Assembly: GCA_030038605.1 (NCBI GenBank)
Contig: JASHSU010000092.1
Span: 1 to 55,283, forward strand
DNA: 55,283 nucleotides
DNA from: Thermoplasmata archaeon
Lineage (GTDB): Archaea > Thermoplasmatota > Thermoplasmata > Lutacidiplasmatales > UBA184
Direction of reading: 5' to 3'
The position numbers were made by a program, and so were the translations under genes. The notes under the pieces were generated by a model. That model had not been told where the DNA came from. It saw only the letters and a program-made list of their open reading frames with translations, and made no database searches. Position 1 is the first letter of the stretch. Every line of letters starts with the position of its first letter. Of this stretch, positions 1 through 9,263 are shown in pieces.

Positions 1-2
1 CG

Positions 3-1166
3 ATCTACACGATCGCTCCGTACCAGCAGGGCATCGTCACTCGGCTCGGGTCCTACCGGGGCATCATCAATCCGGGTTTGAATATCGTTAGCCCGATCTC
101 GGTCGTGATCCCGATCGACCTGCGTACCCAGGTGCTCGAGGTCCCCCGCCAGGAAGTCATCACGAAGGACAACTCGCCGACGAACGTCGACGCGATCATC
201 TACATCAAAGTGGTCGACCCGCCCAAGGCGATCTTCCAGGTCCAGGACTACCACGTGGCGACGGTCGCGTTGGCCCAGACGACCCTGCGGTCGATCATCG
301 GCGACATGGAACTGGACGAGATCCTCTACAACCGCGAGCGGATCAACACCCGGCTCCGGGACATCCTCGACGAGGCGACCGACAAGTGGGGCGTCCGCGT
401 CGACGCGGTCGAGATCAAGGAGGTCGACCCCGTCGGACCAGTCAAGGCGGCGATGGAGGAACAGACGTCCGCCGAGCGTCAGCGGCGGGCGGCCGTCCTT
501 CGGGCCGACGGTGAGAAGCGGAGCGCTATCCTGGTCGCCGAGGGACAGAAGCGGTCGCGGATCCTGCAGGCCGAGGGCGTCCGGCAGTCCCAGATCCTCG
601 AGGCCGAAGGCGCCCGGGTCGCCACCATCCTCCAAGCGCAGGGTGAGGCCCAGCGGCTCCGCATCCTGTCGCTCGGGGCCGGCCCTCTCGACGCCAAGGC
701 GCTCACGGTCCTCTCGCTGGACACGGTCGCCAAGGTCGGCGACGGCCAGGCGACCAAGATCCTGTTCCCGTTCGAGTTTTCCCGACTCGTCGAGGGTGCT
801 TCCGACTACCTCGGGACGGGCCGGCAGGTTCCGGACCGCCCGCTCAACACCCTCGACGACCTCCAGAAACAGATCGGAGCCTTGGACGACATCCTCGGAC
901 CGATCCCGAAGCAGGAGGAGCTCGTCACCGAGATCAAGTCCATCGAGGACGAGATCCGGGCCGAGTCGGCGTCGTCGGTGGACCTGCTGGGAGGCTACGG
1001 CTCGAAGAGCGGCAGTCACAGCGCAGGGACTCCGGGTCTGCCCGACCCGGACGACCTGAATCCGCCGGCGGCCACGGCGACCCCGCCGGCCCCGGCCGCA
1101 CCCCCGACGCCCTCGGCTCCTACGGCGCCGACGGACCCGCGACGCCGCCCGCCCCCGACGTCGTAG
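3..1166 (+). CDS. SPFH/stomatin-prohibitin family protein, 5'-truncated by window edge
   Basis: Frame is open from base 3 (IYTIAPYQQGIVTRLGSYRGIINPGLNIVSPI...), followed by SPFH-type LRSIIGDMELDEIL and an Ala/Glu-rich coiled coil; Pro/Ala-rich C-terminus. Confidence 0.92.
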   Translation: MYTIAPYQQGIVTRLGSYRGIINPGLNIVSPISVVIPIDLRTQVLEVPRQEVITKDNSPTNVDAIIYIKVVDPPKAIFQVQDYHVATVALAQTTLRSIIGDMELDEILYNRERINTRLRDILDEATDKWGVRVDAVEIKEVDPVGPVKAAMEEQTSAERQRRAAVLRADGEKRSAILVAEGQKRSRILQAEGVRQSQILEAEGARVATILQAQGEAQRLRILSLGAGPLDAKALTVLSLDTVAKVGDGQATKILFPFEFSRLVEGASDYLGTGRQVPDRPLNTLDDLQKQIGALDDILGPIPKQEELVTEIKSIEDEIRAESASSVDLLGGYGSKSGSHSAGTPGLPDPDDLNPPAATATPPAPAAPPTPSAPTAPTDPRRRPPPTS

Positions 1167-2121
1167 GCGGACCTCCGTCCGGTCCGCGGTAGACCCGGCG
1201 CAGCTCGGCATAGTGGAGACTGCGCAACATGAACCGCCGGTAGGTCGTCCAGGTCGAGAACTGCCGCTCGGGAGCCTCCCGGCGCAGCCGGTGGTTGCGG
1301 ACCAGTCCGGTCGCCTGCAGGTAGGCGGCCAGTACCGGGAAGAGCAGTCGGTTCGCCAGGCGGACCCAGCGCGGAGTAGAGGACGCTGGCCCGGGGAAGG
1401 TCCCGGTCTCCGCGGCGCATCGTTGAGCATACAACCGAGGCAGTTCGTCCTTCATCCAGGCCGCGGAGCGGAGGATGCCCCGGTAGTATTCGTCCCCCCG
1501 GAGAATTCGCAGGGTAAGCGCTTCCCGGGCGAAGAGCAAGTCGCCGGGGGTCGAAAATTCCCGGGCCGCGTCCGACTCGTCGGCGACGTAGTTGAAGCAC
1601 CAGTGGGCCGTGCCCTGATTTCTCCATCGGACCAAGCGGTACTGGGCAAAGGTCAGGAGCAGGAACACCCAGACCGAGTCCTGACGGACGGCGACGAAGA
1701 AGTCGAGGTCGTCGTGGGGCTCGGCGAACCCATACGCCACGGATCCGCTCACGCCCACACACCGGGTGAGGGCGGTGGCCGGCCGAAGGGGGCCATGCAG
1801 CGCTTGCTCGGCCTCGTGGAGCAGGCGGGCGCTCCGCGTCGCCCGGTCAGCGAGTTCGGCGATCGCGATCTCGGGCGAGGGGAGCACATGACCAGCGACG
1901 AGCTGGCCGGACTCGGGATGCCCGTCGATCCAGGAGACCACACGGTCGGCCGTCCAGGTCGGTCCGTCCGGGAGGTGGTCGACCAGCTGCCCGAGGGAGA
2001 TCGGCGCGCGATGCCGCTTCGCTACCCCGAGCAGCACGCGAAGCCGGTCCTCGACGCCCGCCTCCCCCGGCGGGTTCGTCCACTCGGGGACTTCCGATTC
2101 GGACGGGAACGCCGCCTCCAC
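1120..2121 (-). CDS. Putative nucleotidyltransferase (Pol-beta superfamily) domain protein
   Basis: GVSGSVAYGFAEPHDDLDFFV matches the GS-x(n)-DxD nucleotidyltransferase pattern. Confidence 0.65.
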   Translation of the reverse strand: MEAAFPSESEVPEWTNPPGEAGVEDRLRVLLGVAKRHRAPISLGQLVDHLPDGPTWTADRVVSWIDGHPESGQLVAGHVLPSPEIAIAELADRATRSARLLHEAEQALHGPLRPATALTRCVGVSGSVAYGFAEPHDDLDFFVAVRQDSVWVFLLLTFAQYRLVRWRNQGTAHWCFNYVADESDAAREFSTPGDLLFAREALTLRILRGDEYYRGILRSAAWMKDELPRLYAQRCAAETGTFPGPASSTPRWVRLANRLLFPVLAAYLQATGLVRNHRLRREAPERQFSTWTTYRRFMLRSLHYAELRRVYRGPDGGPPTTSGAGGVAGPSAP

Positions 2122-2205
2122 GGGGAACCTGCTCTCGGGTAGTCGTTCCTCCGCTTAGACTTGCGGGCCCGAACCGGCCGGCTCCGTCTCTCGACGGCGA
2201 CGCCC

Positions 2206-2433
2206 TTAGGTAGGGAACCGAACGCGCCCCTCGGACCGGAGCGCCGCGACGATCGCCGGGATCTCGTAATCCAGGTTCTCGACGACCTTGTCGCCGACCG
2301 GTCGCCGCTGGAGTATCAACCCCTGTCGGGAGCCCAGGAACAGGTAGGACCGGTCCTTCATGTCGACACCGAAGCAGAAGCCATGGTCCGAGAAGAGATA
2401 CTTGAGGAACAGTCGCTCCGAGTAGATCTTCAT
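2206..2433 (-). CDS. Small conserved-looking hypothetical protein (75 aa)
   Basis: Within ORF 2206..2808, the segment from MKIYSERLFLKYLFSDHGFCFGVDMKDRSYLF looks like real protein; the upstream part is antisense-like. Confidence 0.6.
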   Translation of the reverse strand: MKIYSERLFLKYLFSDHGFCFGVDMKDRSYLFLGSRQGLILQRRPVGDKVVENLDYEIPAIVAALRSEGRVRFPT

Positions 2434-2464
2434 CGTCCGGACCCCGGGTACGGTGAGTCCGCTA

Positions 2465-3403
2465 TTACCCTTGGGCGGCCCGGCCCTCGGTGGGCGAGGA
2501 GAGGAGCCAGCCGGGCTCGACCCGGAGCGCGTCGCCGCATGCAGCGCAGGCGATGTCGCGCGGGGGGGACCACGATACGGCACCGTAGGCCGTGCCGCAA
2601 CGGGAGCAGCGCAGCATGTCCTCCCAGTCGGGGAACGGCGGCCCCGAAGCATCGGGTAGCCTCCGGGCCCAGACGAACTGCGTGGGGAATATCGCCAGAC
2701 GGTCCGCCAGCGGCGCCGCTCGCGCGAACAACCGAGCGGGCAGTCGTCGGCCCAGCGCGTAGTCTTCCGCTCCGGTCGACACGCTCCGGTCGACCCGGAA
2801 ACCCGCACGGGACAGTGCGGACCGGACGTAGCTACGGGTCGAGAGCCACGCGGGAAACGAGGACGGTTGCGCCGAGATCCGGTCGCCCCGACCGAAGGTC
2901 ATCGTCGGAGCGCCCGGCGGTCGCCGGCCGTGCAGGGCGTTCCGGACATCGTCCACCAACGTCGCCACGGACGGCCGGGGTTGATACCCCAACAGGAGTC
3001 TGCCGCCGGGCCGGAGTAGTCGATGGAATTCGCGAAGGAGCTCGGGCGGGTCCGCGAAGAAGTTGAAGATGCGAACGGCCACGATCAGGTCGAACGTCCC
3101 GTCGTTGAGAGGAGCACGTCGGGCGTCGGCTTCGACCCGAAGCACGTGCGCCGGAGTCGCGTCGACCGGCAGCCGGGCCAGAAACTCCCGATGGAGGTCG
3201 AGCGCCACGTACTCCCGGCCGTGCGAGGCGACCACGTCCGTCAGGCGGCCGGCGCCCGGACCCACCTCGAGGACGCGCTCCCACGGCTGGGGGCCGAGCA
3301 GGTCGGCGACGACCGAACGTTCGACCGCGGTCGTCAGCGAGCGTCCGGCCCATAGGCGCTCGAAGTCGAGGGTACGAAAATCCATCCCCGTCGGCTGCTC
3401 CAT
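2465..3403 (-). CDS. Class I SAM-dependent methyltransferase with C-terminal zinc ribbon
   Basis: VLEVGPGAGRLTDVVASHGREYVALDLH motif; C-terminal CSRCGTAYG...CAACG; start chosen at MEQPTGMDF. Confidence 0.82.
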   Translation of the reverse strand: MEQPTGMDFRTLDFERLWAGRSLTTAVERSVVADLLGPQPWERVLEVGPGAGRLTDVVASHGREYVALDLHREFLARLPVDATPAHVLRVEADARRAPLNDGTFDLIVAVRIFNFFADPPELLREFHRLLRPGGRLLLGYQPRPSVATLVDDVRNALHGRRPPGAPTMTFGRGDRISAQPSSFPAWLSTRSYVRSALSRAGFRVDRSVSTGAEDYALGRRLPARLFARAAPLADRLAIFPTQFVWARRLPDASGPPFPDWEDMLRCSRCGTAYGAVSWSPPRDIACAACGDALRVEPGWLLSSPTEGRAAQG

Positions 3404-3479
3404 CCCAAACCCCGAATACGCCGGACCGCCCTCCGCGACGGCTACCGACCTATAAGGGGCAGGCCGACGTGGCCGGGAC

Positions 3480-4271
3480 GTGGTGAGCGGAGGGCCGAGC
3501 GGCCCGTCGGAACCCGCGCTCGACGTGCTCATGATCACGTTCAACTCGGCCACGTACCTGGCCGAGTCCCTGGACGCGCTCCGTCGTTGGGTACCCATTC
3601 ACCACCTGGTCATTGTCGATCGGAACAGTACGGACGGGACCCCGGAAATCGCTCGACAGTTCGGCGCTCGCGTCATCTCCGAGGAGAGCGGCGGCGGGCC
3701 CGCCCGGGCGCGGGCGCTCGCGGAGGCGGACACCGAATACGCTCTCTTCGTCGACAGCGATGTGATCCTGCGGCGGCCGGAATTCTACCGGGAAGCCTTC
3801 CGACTGCTGCAACGACCGGGCACTTCGGCGGTCGTCGGGAACGCGGTGGGTCATCCGTTCGCCTACGGACTTCCTCTGGGTCTCACGCTCTTCCGCACCG
3901 CCTGGGGTCGCGCCGCCGGCATGGCGGTCCAGGGCCAGGGTCAGGAGACGTACAACTTCCGGTACGCCACGCGGACCCAGCATCTGCGCGTCCGGTACGT
4001 CCGGGAGGCGATGGAGCACCGCGGGACGTTCCGGCGGGTGCGCACATGGCCCGAGTGGCAGGGGGCGCAAACGCGGCTCGTCGCGGGGGGCCAGGTCGGC
4101 GAGTTCGCCTATTCGTTCCTCGTCATCCTGCTCATTCATCTCAACAGTCGCAACTGGCGGAACATCGCCTACACGCCGATCTTCTGGGCCAAGTTCACCC
4201 GGGGGTACGCCGCGCCCGAGCGGTGGAAGTGGATCGACCGCCGTCGGGAGTCTGTGAGCTCGTTACCGTAG
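3480..4271 (+). CDS. Family 2 glycosyltransferase
   Basis: DVLMITFNSATYLAESLDAL...IVDRNSTDGT...ALFVDSDV; GTG start; TATAAG about 29 bp upstream. Confidence 0.88.
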   Translation: MVSGGPSGPSEPALDVLMITFNSATYLAESLDALRRWVPIHHLVIVDRNSTDGTPEIARQFGARVISEESGGGPARARALAEADTEYALFVDSDVILRRPEFYREAFRLLQRPGTSAVVGNAVGHPFAYGLPLGLTLFRTAWGRAAGMAVQGQGQETYNFRYATRTQHLRVRYVREAMEHRGTFRRVRTWPEWQGAQTRLVAGGQVGEFAYSFLVILLIHLNSRNWRNIAYTPIFWAKFTRGYAAPERWKWIDRRRESVSSLP

Positions 4272-5438
4272 GCCGGGCGGGCTCGTCGGCGCGAGCGCCA
4301 TGAGGAAATGGTCGCCGAATGCACGGAACGGAAAACGCCGGCCGAGCGCGGCGTCCCATCGGGACAGCACGTCGAATCGACGGGCGAACATCTCCGCATA
4401 GCGGGCGAGGTCCGAGGGCGGAAGCAGGACCGGGGCCCCTTCCACGCGGGTCGGCCGAAATCGGGAGGCGAACAGTCCCGCAAACTCGGGCACGGAGTAG
4501 GCGAACGCGTCGACGCAGAACCGGGAGGCCTCGACCCCCACCGGTCGACCCCATCGCCCGAAGGCGCGCCCCGTCCGGCCCAGCAGGGAGTAGACCCCGG
4601 TTTCGAAACCGCACCACCGATTGAAGACCCCCGCGACGAACTGTCCGTCCGCGGCCAGCAGGTCGGCGACCGGCGCCGGGACCGCCGTCAGGTCGGGCTC
4701 GCAGTTCAAGGCGCCGTACGTCGAGTAAACCCCCGCGAACGAGGCGCGCCCTTCGGCCGCCACGAACCGTCCCAGTTCTCCCAGACGTCCCTTCGCCACG
4801 CGAAGGCGTTCGCCCAGACCGCGGCTGCGCGCCTTGGCCTGGACGGCGTCGAGCATCTTGGCCGAGATGTCGACGGCCAGAATCTCGTGACCGTCTTCGA
4901 GCAGCTCTACCGTCTCGGTCCCCGAGCCGCAGCCAACTTCCATCAGCCGACCGGTGCGCGGGAACGTGCGTCGCATGAACGCGAGCGACCGGTCCCGCAG
5001 CAGCCGATTGATCCGGTTCCCGAGAATGTGACGGTCGTAGTCGGCCGCGATCGAGTCGAACTCGGCTTCCAACCACTCGAAGTACGGCAGACCGGAGGGC
5101 GCCGCACCGCTGCCTCCGAAATCGACCTCTACGATCCGACCGGGCGGGCGGAACCATCGGTCGACCTGTTCGGCTCCATACTTGGTCACGAAGCGGACGA
5201 GTACCGCGGCGCGGTCCTCCACGGCGGTGACGAGGCGACAGCTCCCGCTCCGAACTCCGTCGGGCAACTCGAACGTGCCCTGTCCGGCCCGCAGGATCTC
5301 CACGGCCCAGCTTCCCGCCCCGTGCTGAGCGACCAACCAGAGCCGCTCTGCATCCGCGACGTAGGCGAGCGGCACGGGACCGCGAGCGCTGCGCACTCGG
5401 AGCACGGTCGGTGAGGCGGGTCCCGGCATGTCGACCAT
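4263..5438 (-). CDS. Class I SAM-dependent methyltransferase
   Basis: LMEVGCGSGTETVELLEDGHEILAVDISAKMLD. Confidence 0.88.
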   Translation of the reverse strand: MVDMPGPASPTVLRVRSARGPVPLAYVADAERLWLVAQHGAGSWAVEILRAGQGTFELPDGVRSGSCRLVTAVEDRAAVLVRFVTKYGAEQVDRWFRPPGRIVEVDFGGSGAAPSGLPYFEWLEAEFDSIAADYDRHILGNRINRLLRDRSLAFMRRTFPRTGRLMEVGCGSGTETVELLEDGHEILAVDISAKMLDAVQAKARSRGLGERLRVAKGRLGELGRFVAAEGRASFAGVYSTYGALNCEPDLTAVPAPVADLLAADGQFVAGVFNRWCGFETGVYSLLGRTGRAFGRWGRPVGVEASRFCVDAFAYSVPEFAGLFASRFRPTRVEGAPVLLPPSDLARYAEMFARRFDVLSRWDAALGRRFPFRAFGDHFLMALAPTSPPGLR

Positions 5439-5521
5439 CGACCGACGCGCGCGAGCGGATTAAGCCCCGACCCCGTCGTACTGGGGCCGCCGCGGCCGAA
5501 CCTCCTTAGTAGCCGGCGCCG

Positions 5522-6337
5522 TTGCTCCGCTCCGGTGGGCCTGTGGACTCAGTGCGAACCGAGCGCAACGGAAGCGTCCTCGCGATCATTCTCGACCGGC
5601 CCGACCGGCTCAACGCGCTGGACGTCCCGTCGATGAAGGAGCTTCGCCGCGTCCTGCAGGAGACTTCGGTCGACCGGACGGTCCGTGCCGTACTTCTCAC
5701 CGGAGCCGGCAAGGCGTTCTGCGCGGGCGGTGACGTCGCGACGATGGAGGAGCATCTTCGGTCGGGGGATCTGCCTCACCTCTTCCACGAATTGACGGGG
5801 GAGCAGGAGACCGCGGTGCGAGAGATCCTGCTGATGCGCAAGCCCGTGTTGGCCGCCCTCCCCGGGGTCGCCGCCGGCGGCGGACTCTCGCTCGCCCTGG
5901 CGGCGGACTGGCGGATCGCCGCGGACTCGGCGGTGCTGGTACCGGCGTTCCCGTCGCTCGGGGCCGTGCCGGACGGAGGGCTGACCTACTTCCTTCCACA
6001 CTATCTGGGCATTGGGACCGCTCAGGAGCTGCTGTTCACGAACGCGCGGATCTCGGCGGCGCGGGCCCAGGGCCTTGCGCTCGTCCACGAGGTCGTCCCG
6101 GCCGACCAGTTGATGGACCGGGCCTGGACCCGGGCCCGGGAACTGGCGAACGGGCCCACCTTCGCCTACGGATGGATGAAGCGATTGATGGTCTCGGCGT
6201 TCAACGCGTCGCTCGAGACCCAGTTGGCGCTCGAGCGGCGCGGGATGGTCGAAGCCGCGGAGCACGCCGAACTGCCCGAGGGGATTCGGGCCTTCCGCGA
6301 GAAGCGTCCCCCCCAGTTTCCGGGGCCGAGCGCCTAA
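5522..6337 (+). CDS. Enoyl-CoA hydratase/isomerase family protein
   Basis: Crotonase motifs: LNALDVPSMKEL, GAGKAFCAGGDVATM, AGGGLSLALAADWRIA. Confidence 0.92.
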   Translation: MLRSGGPVDSVRTERNGSVLAIILDRPDRLNALDVPSMKELRRVLQETSVDRTVRAVLLTGAGKAFCAGGDVATMEEHLRSGDLPHLFHELTGEQETAVREILLMRKPVLAALPGVAAGGGLSLALAADWRIAADSAVLVPAFPSLGAVPDGGLTYFLPHYLGIGTAQELLFTNARISAARAQGLALVHEVVPADQLMDRAWTRARELANGPTFAYGWMKRLMVSAFNASLETQLALERRGMVEAAEHAELPEGIRAFREKRPPQFPGPSA

Positions 6338-7629
6338 CCCGAGGACGACCAGGGCCGACGCAGCATCGTCTCCAGCCGCCCTCGGACGGACGGCCACTCG
6401 GAAGCCAGGACGCTATAGTACTCCGAGGTCCGATACGTGCCATCAGGAAACCGGTAATGGTCCCGTCGGACGCCCTCCCCTACGGCACCGAGCCGCTCGA
6501 TCGCACGACGGGATCGTACGTTCCGGGCGTCCGTCTTCAGCTGCACCCGGTGGACCTGCTCGGTGTCGAACGCGTACTGAAACATCAGCCACTTGAGCTC
6601 GGTGTTCACGGGGGTCCGCCACACGTCCGGGTGGAGCCACGTGCCCACTTCGACCCAGCGGTTAGGACGGTCGATGTCCAGGAATCGCGCTATCCCCACG
6701 ACCCGACGGTCGCCGACGAGCTGGACGGTGAACGCCAGCACCTCGCCTTTCTCCTGTAGGGTCAGAAGGTCCTCGACGAGCCCGGCCATGCCTTCCGGCG
6801 TGTCCCCATGACGGATCCTCAACAAGGTCCAGATTTCGGGGGCCGCCCCGGCGAGGGTCAGCGCGGGCACGTGCGAGCGGTCGAGCGGCACGAGGCGGAC
6901 CCGTGGCCCTTCCAGGGTCACGGGCGGATGGAATCGGAGGGGCGGCGCATCGGGACGGCCGAGCGAGGGGGAGGTCGGGTCCGGTTTTCGGGTCGGTGTT
7001 AGGGTAGGCCAGGGCTCGGGCGGCTTCCACTCGGCCTCCAGACGACGCGCGAGCCGCGCGCGGGATGCAGGCCATTCGGCCTCCAGGATGCTGAAGTAGA
7101 CGGACGTCCGGAACCGCCCGGTCGGGAGCCGAACGTCCTCGCGCAGGCGCACCTCGGGGGTTGCACCCAACGCCGCGATCGCCGTCTGGGACCGCACGTT
7201 CCGGAGGTCGGTCTGGAACTGCACGCGGTGCAGGTGGGCCTCCTCGAAGGCATACTGGAGCATCAGCAGCTTGGCCTCACTGTTCACGGGCGTGCGCCAG
7301 AACCGGCGGTCGATCCACGTGCCTCCGATCTCGACCCCCCGACTCGGTCGGTCGAGACGGAGGAACGACGTCACACCCACCGGTCGGCCGGTCGCCCGCA
7401 GTGTGGTCGCGAACGACAGGTCCGGCCCCGTGCGACTCAGTTCCACCCAGCGGCGGAGCCAGGCGAGCCCGGTGGCGAGGTCCGGCCCGGGAGGGTCGCG
7501 CAGGAACTCTACGCTGGTCCAGTCCGTCAGGGCGGGGGCCAGCGCCTCCACGTGGCGTTCCTCGAGAGGGACCAGTTCGACGTGCCGTCCGGCCAAGCGG
7601 AGTGGGTGGCGGAAGGTGACGTCGAGCAC
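6334..7629 (-). CDS. Tandem-duplicated GNAT (RimJ/RimL-like) N-acetyltransferase
   Basis: Two homologous halves, each with FWRTPVN/VWRTPVN...QYAF...HRVQ...RNVRS...IxxLGA. Confidence 0.88.
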   Translation of the reverse strand: MLDVTFRHPLRLAGRHVELVPLEERHVEALAPALTDWTSVEFLRDPPGPDLATGLAWLRRWVELSRTGPDLSFATTLRATGRPVGVTSFLRLDRPSRGVEIGGTWIDRRFWRTPVNSEAKLLMLQYAFEEAHLHRVQFQTDLRNVRSQTAIAALGATPEVRLREDVRLPTGRFRTSVYFSILEAEWPASRARLARRLEAEWKPPEPWPTLTPTRKPDPTSPSLGRPDAPPLRFHPPVTLEGPRVRLVPLDRSHVPALTLAGAAPEIWTLLRIRHGDTPEGMAGLVEDLLTLQEKGEVLAFTVQLVGDRRVVGIARFLDIDRPNRWVEVGTWLHPDVWRTPVNTELKWLMFQYAFDTEQVHRVQLKTDARNVRSRRAIERLGAVGEGVRRDHYRFPDGTYRTSEYYSVLASEWPSVRGRLETMLRRPWSSSG

Positions 7630-7716
7630 GGGCGTTCCACGTCCCCCGGAAGATAACCCCGACGAGGCGTTCCTCGAGGGGGAATGTGTGTCGCTCCGAC
7701 ACTCGGCCGGTCGGGG

Positions 7717-7724
7717 TTAAATAG
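7717..7724 (+). promoter_or_regulatory. Putative TATA box of the nuo operon (TTAAATAG)
   Basis: AT-rich TTAAATAG in GC-rich surroundings upstream of nuoA. Confidence 0.5.
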
Positions 7725-7773
7725 CGAACGGAAGTCTCAGCCCTCACTAGCTGGCCAGCCTGAGGAGGAAACG

Positions 7774-8139
7774 GTGGAGGCAGGGATCACCACATTCCTG
7801 GTCTTCGCGGCGATCGCCGCGGCCTTCGGGGTCGGGTCGATCGTCGCGAACCGGACCCTAGGGGCGAAGGGCCGGCGCTCGTACCTCCAGACGACGACCT
7901 ACGAGTGCGGCGAGGAGGCGGAAGGCGAGGCCCAGATCGACTTCCCGACGCAGCACTACACCTTCGCGATCGTCTTCGTCGCGGTCGATGTCCTCGGGTT
8001 CATCCTGGCGCTCTGGGGGTTGACGTTCCGGGGCGTCAACTCGAGCTGGTACCCCGTCTTCATCGCCGTCGGCTTCACCGCGCTTGCGATCACGGGCATT
8101 TACTACGCGCTCAGCGGCGAAAAGAGGTGGGTCATCTGA
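7774..8139 (+). CDS. nuoA: NADH-quinone oxidoreductase-like subunit A
   Basis: GTG start after GAGGAGG-like [22 protein letters not shown]...[39 protein letters not shown]. Confidence 0.93.
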   Translation: MEAGITTFLVFAAIAAAFGVGSIVANRTLGAKGRRSYLQTTTYECGEEAEGEAQIDFPTQHYTFAIVFVAVDVLGFILALWGLTFRGVNSSWYPVFIAVGFTALAITGIYYALSGEKRWVI

Positions 8140-8195
8140 CGCCCGCCACTCCCGTCCCGAAGGTCGCTCCGCCCCCGGCGGAGGGGTATCAACTG

Positions 8196-8753
8196 ATGGG
8201 CGACCTCCCGATGGTCGACCAACCCGCCGTCCCGTTCATCGAGATCGAGACGGTCCGGGCGAAAGAGTTCATCCCGGCGGCGAAGGAGGCGTTCACGGCC
8301 CTGCTGGCCGAACAGGGTCAGGCCAAGGTCATCCGCCCGACGTTCAACTGGGCGGGCCGCAACTCCCTGTTCCCCCTACACTGGGGTCTCGCGTGCTGCG
8401 CGATCGAGTTCGCCGCCGCATTCTCGGCGCGTCACGACGCGGAGCGGTTCGGGATCGTCCCGCGGTCCTCGCCCCGCCAGTGCGACCTGATGATCGTCAA
8501 CGGGACGGTCACCTGGAAAGTCGCGCACAAGCTGATCACGCTCTACGAACAGATGCCCGAGCCCAAGTGGGTGATCGCGATGGGGAACTGCGCGACCGGC
8601 GGCGGGCCGTTCCGGACCGCCTACTCGGTGGTCCCCGGTGTGGACAAACTCGTCCCGGTGGACGTGTACATCGCCGGCTGCCCCCCGCGCCCGGAGGCGA
8701 TGATCGACGGGATCCTGAAACTCGAGACGCTCATCCGGGAGCGCAAGGAATAG
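8196..8753 (+). CDS. nuoB: Complex I subunit B (N2 cluster subunit)
   Basis: [43 protein letters not shown] at 8196 preceded by GGAGGGG. Confidence 0.95.
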   Translation: MGDLPMVDQPAVPFIEIETVRAKEFIPAAKEAFTALLAEQGQAKVIRPTFNWAGRNSLFPLHWGLACCAIEFAAAFSARHDAERFGIVPRSSPRQCDLMIVNGTVTWKVAHKLITLYEQMPEPKWVIAMGNCATGGGPFRTAYSVVPGVDKLVPVDVYIAGCPPRPEAMIDGILKLETLIRERKE

Positions 8754-8786
8754 ACGGCCGGGCCGTCGGGACGTCAGAGCCGAACG

Positions 8787-9263
8787 ATGCAACCGGACGA
8801 CGTGGCGCGCGCTCTCTCCACCCGGCTTGGCGATCGGCTCCTCGGCGTCGAGACGTTCGTCGGGACCGCCGGACGGGTCCGCTTCCGCGCGGACGCGGCG
8901 CTGGACACGTTCCACTCCGTCCACGACGAGCTGGGATTCCGCCATCTGTCGATGGTCGGCGGGATCGACTGGGTCGACCATCGCGAGGTCTTCTACGTCG
9001 TCTGGTCGGACGACGTCCGCCAGTACCTCATTCTCTCCGCCGACCTACCGGCGGACGCGGCCCATATCGAGTCGGCGACGCCGGTGTGGGAAAGTGCGAA
9101 CTGGCACGAGCGGGAGACCTGGGAGCTCGTGGACATCACGTTCGACCACCACCCGGACCTTCGTCATTTGCTGATGCCGGACGGGTACGTCTTCCACCCG
9201 TTGCTCCGCTCGTTCAAACTGCACGAGCCGGAGGAACTGGAGGTGAAGCAGCGCAGTGTCTGA
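8787..9263 (+). CDS. nuoC: Complex I subunit C
   Basis: RETWELVDITFDHHPDLRHLLMPDGYVFHPLLRSFKL; located between nuoB and nuoD. Confidence 0.92.
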   Translation: MQPDDVARALSTRLGDRLLGVETFVGTAGRVRFRADAALDTFHSVHDELGFRHLSMVGGIDWVDHREVFYVVWSDDVRQYLILSADLPADAAHIESATPVWESANWHERETWELVDITFDHHPDLRHLLMPDGYVFHPLLRSFKLHEPEELEVKQRSV

